From CAZDHT01 sp964505325 (lineage in GTDB: Bacteria; Planctomycetota; PUPC01): DNA of 58,885 nucleotides. A program made the translations under genes and the position numbers. The notes beneath the pieces are model-generated. The model was not told the DNA's origin, searched no databases, and was given only the letters and a program-made list of their open reading frames with translations. Below are positions 16,807 to 24,597 of the stretch, one piece after another (the first letter of the stretch is position 1; each line of letters begins with the position of its first letter). Location of the stretch: assembly GCA_964505325.1 (NCBI GenBank), contig CAZDHT010000003.1, forward strand, positions 1-58,885, read 5' to 3'.

Positions 16807-16823
16807 ACTGTTGGGAGGAAGAT

Positions 16824-18263
16824 ATGGTCGATGGCTTTCCGCAGCTCGAGTGGAGCACAGCGAGAGTTCACTTCGTGGGGATCGGCGGCATCGGCATGAG
16901 CGCCCTGGCGCGGATCGCCGCCGCCAAGGGAGCGGTCGTGAGCGGGTGCGACGGGGCCGACGGCCCCATCCTTGCCGCGCTGCGGAGCAGCGGCTTCACC
17001 TGCCACGTGGGGCATTCGCCCGCACACCTCGACGACATTGACGTGGTCGTTTATTCCAGCGCCGTTCCGCTCGAGACCCCCGAGTTGCAGACGGCGCTGA
17101 CGCGCGGGATTCGGGTGGTCTCGCGCGGCCGGATGCTCGCCTGGCTGCAGCGGGGACACGACACGGTCGCCGTCGCCGGCGCGCACGGCAAGACCACCAC
17201 GACGTGGATCATCGCCAACATGCTGATCAGGTGCGGGGCCGATCCGACCGTCGCAGTGGGCGGGAACGTCGCCGAGCTGAACGGCAACTCCCGCGTCGGC
17301 GGCCGCATCTTTGTCACCGAGGCCGATGAGAGCGACGGCTCATTCCTCCATCTCGTCCCCAAGTACCCCATCATCACGAACATCGACCGGGACCACCTCG
17401 ACTACTACTGCGGGATCCGCGAGATCAAGCAGGCGTTTGCCCACTTCGCCGACAAGACCGGCGATGTCGACGGCGCCGTAATCGCCTGCGCCGACTGCCC
17501 CAGCGTCCGCGGTATCCTCAAGCGGATCGGCGGAAGGAAGATCACGTACGGGATCGAGCGCGGCGACGTGGCCGCCGAGAACGTCCGCCTCCAGCCCGGG
17601 CGAGCCGTGTACGACGCAAGGCTCCCCGGCGGCGCGGTGAAAGACGTAGTCCTGTCGCTGCCCGGAGTGCACAACGTGCGGAATTCGCTCGCCGCGCTGG
17701 CCTTGGCGACGGACTTGGGCCTGCCGATGGACGGCGTGCTGGAGGCGCTCGCCGATACGTCCCACGTCGACCGCCGCCTCCAGAACCGCGGCAGCCGGCA
17801 CGGCATCACCGTCTACGATGACTACGCCCATCACCCGGCGGAGATCAGCGCCACGCTCGAGGCGGCCAGAATGCTGGCCGACAAGTCGCAGGGCGGCCGG
17901 CTGGTGGGAGTGTTTCAGCCGCACCGCTATTCACGAACGCTGCATCTGCAAAAGGAATTCGGGCCGGTGTTCGACCGGCTCGATCTGCTGCTGATCGCGC
18001 CCATCTATGCGGCGTCTGAGCCACCGATCGACGGAGTGAGCTCGGAGCTCATCGCGCGGCACGTGAAGGCGCACGGAAATGTCAAGTTTGAGCTCGTCCC
18101 GGACCTGAAGCAGGTGGCGGGACGTCTGGCCGCGGAGCTCGCGCCGGGCGACACCGTAATCACCATCGGCGCCGGCGACGTGTGGCAAGTGGGCGACGCC
18201 CTGTTCGAGGCCATGAAGCAGGCGGCCTCGGCGCCGGGGCAGGCCGAAGCCGCCGGCGGCTAG
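16824..18263 (+). CDS. murC: UDP-N-acetylmuramate:L-alanine ligase MurC
   Basis: The 479-residue protein begins 17 nt after murG. It has the N-terminal VGIGGIGMSALARI Rossmann loop, the ATP-binding GAHGKTTTT, the EADESDGSF and ITNIDRDHLDYY motifs of the central domain and the C-terminal DDYAHHPAEI. Together these identify MurC over the other Mur ligases. It adds L-alanine to UDP-MurNAc. A short Ala/Gly-rich tail follows the C-terminal domain. It lies in the standard murG-murC-murB-ddl order. Confidence 0.94.
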   Translation: MVDGFPQLEWSTARVHFVGIGGIGMSALARIAAAKGAVVSGCDGADGPILAALRSSGFTCHVGHSPAHLDDIDVVVYSSAVPLETPELQTALTRGIRVVSRGRMLAWLQRGHDTVAVAGAHGKTTTTWIIANMLIRCGADPTVAVGGNVAELNGNSRVGGRIFVTEADESDGSFLHLVPKYPIITNIDRDHLDYYCGIREIKQAFAHFADKTGDVDGAVIACADCPSVRGILKRIGGRKITYGIERGDVAAENVRLQPGRAVYDARLPGGAVKDVVLSLPGVHNVRNSLAALALATDLGLPMDGVLEALADTSHVDRRLQNRGSRHGITVYDDYAHHPAEISATLEAARMLADKSQGGRLVGVFQPHRYSRTLHLQKEFGPVFDRLDLLLIAPIYAASEPPIDGVSSELIARHVKAHGNVKFELVPDLKQVAGRLAAELAPGDTVITIGAGDVWQVGDALFEAMKQAASAPGQAEAAGG

Positions 18264-18283
18264 ACGGAAGGGACCGAAGCACG

Positions 18284-19162
18284 ATGAGTTCGACGTTCGA
18301 GGGCTTCGAGCACGCCGTCTGCGCGGCCGTGCCGATGGCAAGCGTGACATCGTTCCACATCGGCGGCCCGGCGCAGTACTTCATCGAACCGCGCGACCTC
18401 CAGGAGCTGATCCGACTGTTCGCCCGGTGCATGAACGACGGCATACCCGTTCGCGTGCTCGGCGGCGGCAGCAACATCCTCGCCTCCGACCGCGGCGTCT
18501 CCGGGGCCGTCTTCCGGCTCTCCAGAATGACCGGCATATCCCGCTCCGGCACACGGATTACCTGCGAAGCCGGCGTCCCGCTCCCTCACCTTGTCCACGT
18601 GGCCGAGCAGTGGGGCCTGAGCGGACTCGAGCCGCTGGCCGGGATCCCCGGCGCGGTCGGCGGCGCCGTGGCAATGAACGCAGGCGGCAAGCACGGGGGC
18701 ATCGTGTCTGCACTGCGTTCCGCCACCACGCTGGACCGGTACGGGCTCGTCCGCGAGCGGCCGGCCAAGAGACTGAAGCTGGGCTACCGCCACGCCCGTC
18801 TCCACGGGGAAATCGTGGTGGGCGCCGCGTTCGAACTGGTCGAGAAGGACCCGGCCGGCATTGCCGATACGCGCCGGTCGGTGCTCAAGGAGAAGGCCGG
18901 CACGCAGCCGCTTGCCGGCTGGAGCGCCGGATGCATCTTCAAGAACCCGGCGGTGCGCGGGGCAGGGAACCTGATCGACCTGGCGGGCCTGAAGGGCGAG
19001 CGCATCGGCGGCGCAGTCGTGTCGGACAAGCACGCGAATTTCATTGTCAACGAGGGCGGCGCCACCGCCCGTGACGTCCGAACGCTCATCAGCAAGGTCA
19101 GGCGCCGCGTCCGTAAGGCGTTCAAGATCGGCCTCGAATTGGAAATTGAAATCTGGAACTGA
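18284..19162 (+). CDS. murB: UDP-N-acetylenolpyruvoylglucosamine reductase MurB
   Basis: The 292-residue flavoprotein is taken from ATG 18284; longer in-frame starts overlap murC. FAD-binding landmarks are TSFHIGGPAQYFIEP, VLGGGSNILASDRG and GIPGAVGGAVAMNAGG. The proton-donor motif, usually with Ser (GSxFKNP), reads SAGCIFKNP, so Cys takes the serine position. The final domain has SDKHANFIVNEGGATARDV. It reduces UDP-GlcNAc-enolpyruvate to UDP-MurNAc. The Cys variant occurs in some MurB groups and should remain active, by analogy with Ser-to-Cys mutants. Confidence 0.92.
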   Translation: MSSTFEGFEHAVCAAVPMASVTSFHIGGPAQYFIEPRDLQELIRLFARCMNDGIPVRVLGGGSNILASDRGVSGAVFRLSRMTGISRSGTRITCEAGVPLPHLVHVAEQWGLSGLEPLAGIPGAVGGAVAMNAGGKHGGIVSALRSATTLDRYGLVRERPAKRLKLGYRHARLHGEIVVGAAFELVEKDPAGIADTRRSVLKEKAGTQPLAGWSAGCIFKNPAVRGAGNLIDLAGLKGERIGGAVVSDKHANFIVNEGGATARDVRTLISKVRRRVRKAFKIGLELEIEIWN

Positions 19163-19175
19163 GAACGAGGGCACC

Positions 19176-20165
19176 ATGGTGAGACAGACAAAGTGGAGAA
19201 TCGCCGTCCTATATGGGGGCGACTCGTCCGAGCGCGACATCTCCATCCAGACCGGCGAGGCGGTTGCCGCGGCGCTCGATGAGCGCGGCCATTACGTCCG
19301 GCCGGTCGACGTGCGCAACCGCTCGCTCGATGATCTCGACCGCGCTGACTGCGACCTGGCATTCATCGCCATGCACGGGGCGTTCGGTGAAGACGGACAG
19401 GTCCAGTTGCTGCTCGAGACGCGCGACCTCCCCTACACCGGGTCGGGGGTGGAGGCGAGCCGGCTCGCGATGGACAAGCCGGCGGCCAAGGAGTGCTTCG
19501 CCGCGCACGGGATTCCGACCCCCGAGTACGCCGCCCTCAGCGAAGACAGCCCACACGAAGAGATACGCGCCGCGGTCGTGAGTATGGGCTTTCCGCAAAT
19601 CGTGAAGCCGGCACGCGAAGGGTCCAGCATCGGCGTGACCGCGGCGCGATCGGTACTCGAGGCGACGCATGGCCTCAAGAAATGCTTTGAATTGGACAAC
19701 CGGGCCCTCGTGGAACGGATGATCCGCGGCCGGGAACTGACGGTCGGCATCCTGGGCCGGCACACGCTTCCCATTATCGAGCTCATTTATCCCGGCCCGG
19801 TCTTCGACGAGCGGGCCAAGTACACGGATGGCGTGACGCAGCACATCATCAACCCCAAGCTGCCCGAGGGGGTCGCCGGTGAAGTCCGCGCGGTGGCGCT
19901 CCGCGCCCACAACGCGCTCGGCTGCCGGGATGTCTCGCGGGTCGACATGATCCTGGCCGAAGACAACACCCCCTTCGTGCTCGAAGTGAATACCATCCCG
20001 GGCATGACGCCGGTGAGCCTCGTGCCGGACGCCGCCCGGGCCGCGGGCATCGAGTTCCCCGAACTGTGCGAGACGCTCGCGCGGTACGCGCTCCGGCGGA
20101 CTGCCGCGCGCAAACGGAACCGCGAACCAGGAGTAGACGGATGGGCTATCGACGAAAGGCCGTAA
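19176..20165 (+). CDS. ddl: D-alanine:D-alanine ligase Ddl
   Basis: The 329-residue ATP-grasp protein is taken from ATG 19176 with AACGAGG upstream. Earlier in-frame starts lie within murB. Motifs are the N-terminal LYGGDSSERDISIQTG, HGAFGEDGQVQ, YTGSGVEASRLAMDK, the KPAREGSSIGV ATP loop and a C-terminal VLEVNTIPGMT with the metal ligands. It makes the D-Ala-D-Ala used by MurF. The final 25 nt overlap ftsQ. Confidence 0.93.
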   Translation: MVRQTKWRIAVLYGGDSSERDISIQTGEAVAAALDERGHYVRPVDVRNRSLDDLDRADCDLAFIAMHGAFGEDGQVQLLLETRDLPYTGSGVEASRLAMDKPAAKECFAAHGIPTPEYAALSEDSPHEEIRAAVVSMGFPQIVKPAREGSSIGVTAARSVLEATHGLKKCFELDNRALVERMIRGRELTVGILGRHTLPIIELIYPGPVFDERAKYTDGVTQHIINPKLPEGVAGEVRAVALRAHNALGCRDVSRVDMILAEDNTPFVLEVNTIPGMTPVSLVPDAARAAGIEFPELCETLARYALRRTAARKRNREPGVDGWAIDERP

Positions 20166-21073
20166 GGGTCAGGTCTTCCGGGCCGAGCGTCAACGAACGG
20201 CTGCTCGGAGTGCTCAAGCTCGCACAACGCCCGGTCCTGATTTGGGTGCTGCCCACGATCGCGTTCGCTGCGCTCTGCGGGCTGGGATTGCGCTGGAGCC
20301 GGTACCACGTGCTGGCCTCTCCCCGGTACCGGGTGGCCGCGCCCAAGCTGGCTCTCCGCGAGCCGGTCCCGGCTTGGTGGGACAAAGACATCGAGCATGA
20401 AATCAATCAGAGCTGCGCCTTGGCCGACGGGATGAGCATATTCGACGACTCAGTCCTCGGAAAGATCGCCGAGGGCTACCGCGCGTGCCCGTGGGTCAAG
20501 GAGGTCCAGTGGGTCAAGAAGCAGTTCCCGAGGAAGGTCGAGGCGAGCGTCCTCCTTCGCTGGCCGGCGGCCGCCGTCGCCTGCCGGACCAGCGGCGGAA
20601 CCGCATACTTCCTGGTCGGCGAAGATGGGGTCCGACTGCCCAAGGCCTATGGGAACTGGCCGAGCGGGCTGAACATCCCGTTCATCCAGGGCGTGAAAGC
20701 CAAGCTGCCGAAGCCGGGTGAGCGGTGGAGTGACAAGGGCATTACCGGCGCGATCGAGATCGTCCGGCTGCTCCAATCCAGCGACGTCATCCGGAAAGCC
20801 ATCCACATCACGGGCGTGGACGTGAGCAACTCGGACGGCCACAACCCGACCAAGAGCCCATTCCGGGTCCTTGCCGAGAGCAACTGCGAGATCCAGTGGG
20901 GCCGGGCGCCCGATACAGAGAAGCCCGGAGAACTGCCGGTCGAGGAGAAGATCCAGAAGCTCGAACGTTTCATCCTTCAAGGCAACCCAACCAGCAACCG
21001 GGAACTCAGCATCCGGTTTCCCGGGGCCGCGGTCGTGGTGAGGAGACTGATCACGGATGGAGACAACGGCTAG
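20141..21073 (+). CDS. ftsQ: Cell division protein FtsQ-like (POTRA)
   Basis: The 310-residue protein starts at ATG 20141 after a CCAGGAG site and overlaps the end of ddl. It has a basic cytoplasmic tail, one membrane helix (about residues 27-50) and a POTRA-like periplasmic domain. The characteristic phrases are GMSIFDDSVLGKIAEGYRACPWVKEVQW, followed by FPRKVEASVLLRWPAA. FtsQ recruits FtsB/FtsL to the septum. Sequence conservation is low, as usual for FtsQ, and the call rests on topology, the POTRA pattern and its place between ddl and ftsA. Confidence 0.82.
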   Translation: MGYRRKAVRVRSSGPSVNERLLGVLKLAQRPVLIWVLPTIAFAALCGLGLRWSRYHVLASPRYRVAAPKLALREPVPAWWDKDIEHEINQSCALADGMSIFDDSVLGKIAEGYRACPWVKEVQWVKKQFPRKVEASVLLRWPAAAVACRTSGGTAYFLVGEDGVRLPKAYGNWPSGLNIPFIQGVKAKLPKPGERWSDKGITGAIEIVRLLQSSDVIRKAIHITGVDVSNSDGHNPTKSPFRVLAESNCEIQWGRAPDTEKPGELPVEEKIQKLERFILQGNPTSNRELSIRFPGAAVVVRRLITDGDNG

Positions 21074-22268
21074 CGAGTTCGCCGTCGCACTGGACATCGG
21101 GTCCTCCCAGACCCGCTGCCTCATCGCTGAAATCAGCGACGGGCGCATCGAGGTCATCGGGCGGGGCGAAGAGCCCTCCCGCGGTGTACGGCGGGGCGAG
21201 ATCATCCAACTGGCCTCGGCCGGTTACTCGGTGAGCCGGGCAATCGCCAGTGCCGAGGAACGGGCGGGCGTCGAGGTCCGGTCGGTGTTTCTGGGTGTCG
21301 GGAGCCGGCACGTCGGCTTCATCAACAACCGCGCCTGTATCGCCATCACCCGCGAGGAACGGACGGTCAACGCCCGGGACGTCCGAAACGTGCTCGCCGC
21401 GGCGCGACGGGTCCCGCTCCGGGAGGACGCGGCCGCCATCGGGACGCTTGTCTGCTCATATGCGGTCGAGGACGTGCGGCACGTGAGGGACCCCGAGGGC
21501 ATGATGGGCGCCCGGCTCGAGGCGGAGGTGCACGTGATCACCGACGCGCGCACCACCGTCGAGAACATGGAGTCGTGCGTCAAGGCGACCAAGCACAGAA
21601 TCGAGGAATACGTGTTCACCGCGTACGCCGCGGGTGAGGCGGTCCTCCACGACGACGAGAAGAAACTGGGCGTCGCCGTCATCGACATCGGGGCGGGCAC
21701 GACCGGGATTATGCTCTACCGGGATCACGCCCCTGTCTTTTCCTCGGTGGTGCCGATTGGCGGAGACCAAATCACCGACGACATCGCGGCCGGAATGGAA
21801 CTCGGCCTGGCGGACGCGGCGCGATTGAAGGAGGAGCACGCCGGAGTCGGCCCGGTGCCCGTCGGACGCCCCATCACCTTCCGAGGTGTTACCCATGGCC
21901 AGACGTACGCGGTGGATCCGCGGCGCCTCCACGCGATCGCGGACTGCCGCGTCCGTGAGATCCTCGATGTCGTGCGTCGCGAACTGATGCGGGCCGGGAT
22001 CCGGCCGGCCAGCGTCCGCGCCGTGCTGACCGGCGGCACCAGCCGCATGCCCGGCCTGGATACCCTGGCAGGCACGATCCTCGGCTGCCCGGTCCGCCTC
22101 GGCAGACCGCGGTGCGGCGACGGGGCGTTCGGCCCTATGGGCCCCGAAATGGCTACCGTGGCCGGGATGCTGCTGGTGGCAATGCAGGCCCGAACGCGGG
22201 AGAAGTCGCCGGTCGCCGCATCCAATCCGGCGGGAAGATTGCTCGGCTGGCTGAGGCAACTGTTCTAG
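21057..22268 (+). CDS. ftsA: Cell division protein FtsA (actin-like membrane tether)
   Basis: The 403-residue protein overlaps ftsQ by 17 nt. The actin/Hsp70-like ATPase motifs are present: FAVALDIGSSQTRCLIAEI (phosphate 1), AVIDIGAGTTGIMLY (phosphate 2) and VLTGGTSRMPGLDTL (adenosine motif). The SHS2-type 1C insertion lies at about 80-160 (VFLGVGSRHVGFIN). A basic, hydrophobic C-terminal helix (RLLGWLRQLF) is the expected membrane-targeting sequence. It normally tethers FtsZ to the membrane, and here the adjacent FtsZ-like protein is the obvious partner. Confidence 0.92.
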   Translation: METTASEFAVALDIGSSQTRCLIAEISDGRIEVIGRGEEPSRGVRRGEIIQLASAGYSVSRAIASAEERAGVEVRSVFLGVGSRHVGFINNRACIAITREERTVNARDVRNVLAAARRVPLREDAAAIGTLVCSYAVEDVRHVRDPEGMMGARLEAEVHVITDARTTVENMESCVKATKHRIEEYVFTAYAAGEAVLHDDEKKLGVAVIDIGAGTTGIMLYRDHAPVFSSVVPIGGDQITDDIAAGMELGLADAARLKEEHAGVGPVPVGRPITFRGVTHGQTYAVDPRRLHAIADCRVREILDVVRRELMRAGIRPASVRAVLTGGTSRMPGLDTLAGTILGCPVRLGRPRCGDGAFGPMGPEMATVAGMLLVAMQARTREKSPVAASNPAGRLLGWLRQLF

Positions 22269-22278
22269 GAGAGCCACC

Positions 22279-23355
22279 TTGTCGAAAAGCAGCCCACACA
22301 CCCCGGAGCCGGTCCGTGACGGAATCGTCTTGCTGGGCGTAGGGCGCGACGGCGCCTCGTTCGTTCACGACCTCAACGACGTGCCGGATGTGGTGAGGAA
22401 GCTCTATGTCACGGCGTCGCCTACGCGGCCGATCGCGGGTTCGCCGGCGCTGCTTCCGATGCGCGGCCCTGTCGACTGGCGCCGCGGATTGGGGGCCGCG
22501 CTCGCCGGAGCACAGATGCTGGTCACCGTGGCAGCCGTCACCGGCCGGGAAGAGACGTTCGTACCCGAGGCGGCGGCGCTGGGCCGTGAGCAAGACGCCC
22601 TGGCGGTGGCGATCCTGGTGGAGCCGCTGCTGACGAATTCGGCCTACAAGGCCGAGGCGGCCGCGCGGCTGGCCAAGGAGGTCAGCCGGTCCGCCGACGC
22701 GACCGTACTGTTTCCCGCCGGCCCACAGGCCGGCGCGGGCCCGACGCTCAGCGAAGCGATGGCGAACTGGTCGCAGCGCCTCTCTGCCTCGGTACGCGGC
22801 CTGCTCGTCGCAGCGGCTGCCGACGACGGCGTCAATATGGACTTCACCGACATCGCCGCGGTGCTGTCGGGGCACTGCCGGGCCAGCATCGGAGCCGGCC
22901 GCGGACAGACGGTCGAAGACACCCTACGCAACGCGGCGAAGAATTCATTCGCGCCGGCCGCTCAGCTCGAGACGGCGCGGTCTGTCTTCGCGCACGTTGT
23001 CGGCGGCAGGAACATGCCGCTGGACGATGCCCGCCGCGTGTCGCCCATTCTCGAACATCTGTTCCCCAAGGCCGAGATCCGCCACGGCATCTCCATTGAT
23101 GAGGACCTCGGCGAGACCCGCGCCACGATCCTGGCGGGCAAGCTGGCGTCCGGCGCGGGGCGGTGGAAGGAACGCAAGCGAACCCAGCAGGCTGGACCAC
23201 CGTTCTCCAACGTCGGCGACCCGACCGTGTACGACGGGGAAAACCTGGACATCCCTGCCTTCGTCCGGCAGGATGTGAATCTGCCGGGCGCTCCGGCGCG
23301 GCCGGTGCCCGCGCAGAAGACCCTGTTCGAGGGATCCTCGCGGGCACGCGTGTGA
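22279..23355 (+). CDS. Degenerate FtsZ-like tubulin-family protein lacking the GTP-binding signature
   Basis: The 358-residue protein (TTG start, AGGAGAG site) directly follows ftsA. Tubulin-fold traces are clear. IVLLGVGRDGASFV (16-29) stands for the T1 glycine loop GVGGGGGNAV. DDGVNMDFTDIAAVLSG (182-198) retains the T7 NxDxxD catalytic loop (N186, D188, D191). ENLDIPAFVRQ (321-331) matches the conserved FtsZ C-terminal peptide. The T4 signature GGGTGTGAAP is replaced by AVTGREETF (86-94). The T3/H3 segment after RGLGA (69-73) is about 25 residues shorter. It probably cannot bind GTP normally yet may still contact FtsZ-type subunits and FtsA. Confidence 0.75.
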   Translation: MSKSSPHTPEPVRDGIVLLGVGRDGASFVHDLNDVPDVVRKLYVTASPTRPIAGSPALLPMRGPVDWRRGLGAALAGAQMLVTVAAVTGREETFVPEAAALGREQDALAVAILVEPLLTNSAYKAEAAARLAKEVSRSADATVLFPAGPQAGAGPTLSEAMANWSQRLSASVRGLLVAAAADDGVNMDFTDIAAVLSGHCRASIGAGRGQTVEDTLRNAAKNSFAPAAQLETARSVFAHVVGGRNMPLDDARRVSPILEHLFPKAEIRHGISIDEDLGETRATILAGKLASGAGRWKERKRTQQAGPPFSNVGDPTVYDGENLDIPAFVRQDVNLPGAPARPVPAQKTLFEGSSRARV

Positions 23356-23376
23356 GGCCGAAGAACGGAGGCGCCC

Positions 23377-24045
23377 TTGCCATCCGGCATTTCAAGACAA
23401 GACTCGCGGCGCTGGACTGCCGTCGTGACAGTGTGGCTCGTGGTGTGCGCCGCCGCGGTTTGTGTCGCCACCCTGGAGGTGTTCTCAGTCGAAGGGTGGC
23501 GCTCATCCGTCGAGATCGAGAACGCGACCGTCGCGCTGGTCATCGGGCAAACGTTCTTCCTGGTCGTGATCTGGCCCTTGTTCGAACACCGCGCCCGCGG
23601 CGCCCGGGTCCTGGCGGACGCCGCCGGTGCGGCCGGCCGGCTCGCCGGCATGCTCGTCCTTACCACGCCTCTGCTCCTTCTCACGCTCCGGACCTCCGAG
23701 GTTGGCGCCGGGGCAGTCATCCGAAGCCAGGTCCTGCTGCTGGTGATTGGGATTGCGGTGTGGGCCGCGCTGCGGCTGCCGGGCGCGACGGCCTGGTACT
23801 ACCCGGCCGCGTTTGTGCTTTCGGCGGTGGTGTCGTTTGCGGCGTATCTGCTGCGCGAGGAGGGCGGGCTCTCACCGACCTGGGCGACCCCGATCTCGCC
23901 GTTCTGGGCGGCCGGCGCGGTCGTGTCCGGCGCGGCGTTCCTGCCGCCTCTGATCGTCTTCGCCTCGCTTGGTGTCGCTGCGGTCGCGGCCCGACTATTG
24001 TTGGGATTGCGAGCCGAACCGGCTCCCCGTCCGGACCACGCCTGA
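23377..24045 (+). CDS. Polytopic membrane protein of unknown function
   Basis: The 222-residue protein (TTG start, ACGGAGG upstream) follows the ftsZ-like gene by 21 nt and is probably the last gene of the dcw operon. About six hydrophobic segments are visible: near 15-34, 50-66, 85-100, 112-130, 140-160 and 180-213. Short polar loops connect them. No recognisable motif was found. Its end overlaps the convergent cyclo-ligase gene by 51 nt. Confidence 0.65.
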   Translation: MPSGISRQDSRRWTAVVTVWLVVCAAAVCVATLEVFSVEGWRSSVEIENATVALVIGQTFFLVVIWPLFEHRARGARVLADAAGAAGRLAGMLVLTTPLLLLTLRTSEVGAGAVIRSQVLLLVIGIAVWAALRLPGATAWYYPAAFVLSAVVSFAAYLLREEGGLSPTWATPISPFWAAGAVVSGAAFLPPLIVFASLGVAAVAARLLLGLRAEPAPRPDHA

Positions 24046-24597
24046 CTCTGTCACCACCGCATCGACCGGAATATCCTTGGGCGTGCTGGGCACTTCGGGG
24101 AAGACCTGGCAGTCGAACGCGACGGCGCACTTGAACGCCCGAAACCCCGGCCGGGCGAAGAGCCGGTCATAGTATCCGGCTCCGCGTCCGACCCGGTTCC
24201 CTTCGCGGTCGAACGCGCGGCCGGGGGTGACCACCACGTCCAGTCCGGCCGCGTCCACTCCGTCGCAGGACCGCGGTTCGCGCGGTTCGAGGATGCCGAA
24301 CGTTCCGCGGGCGAGGTCCTGCTCGAGGTCCTTCACTTCAATGCACAGGATGTCGTGCGTGTCGCTCCGGCACTTCGGCAGCACGATCCGCTTGCCGGCG
24401 CCGGCCAGCGCGTGCAGCGCCGGCCAGACGTCCACCTCGTCGGGAAGCGGTGCATACAGCAGCACCGCGCGTGCCTCGCGCAGCTCGGGCATCTCGAGCA
24501 GGTTTCGGCATGCGGCCCCGCTCTTTTCGCTGCGCTCATCGTCGGAGAGCGCCTTTATGCGCCTTCCGGCTTCCCTTCGCGCCTCCGCTTTCTCCAT
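23995..24597 (-). CDS. 5-formyltetrahydrofolate cyclo-ligase
   Basis: The 200-residue protein has the family pattern: ARREAGRRIKALS at the start, LLYAPLPDEVDVWP, LPKC, the VVVTPGRAFDREGNRVGRG segment and the ATP/folate motif GRGAGYYDRLF. It converts 5-formyl-THF to 5,10-methenyl-THF with ATP. The last ~10 residues (RFGSQSQQ) lie in the overlap with the converging membrane-protein gene. It is downstream of rarA, overlapping it by 43 nt. Confidence 0.9.
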   Translation of the reverse strand: MEKAEARREAGRRIKALSDDERSEKSGAACRNLLEMPELREARAVLLYAPLPDEVDVWPALHALAGAGKRIVLPKCRSDTHDILCIEVKDLEQDLARGTFGILEPREPRSCDGVDAAGLDVVVTPGRAFDREGNRVGRGAGYYDRLFARPGFRAFKCAVAFDCQVFPEVPSTPKDIPVDAVVTESGVVRTGSRFGSQSQQ

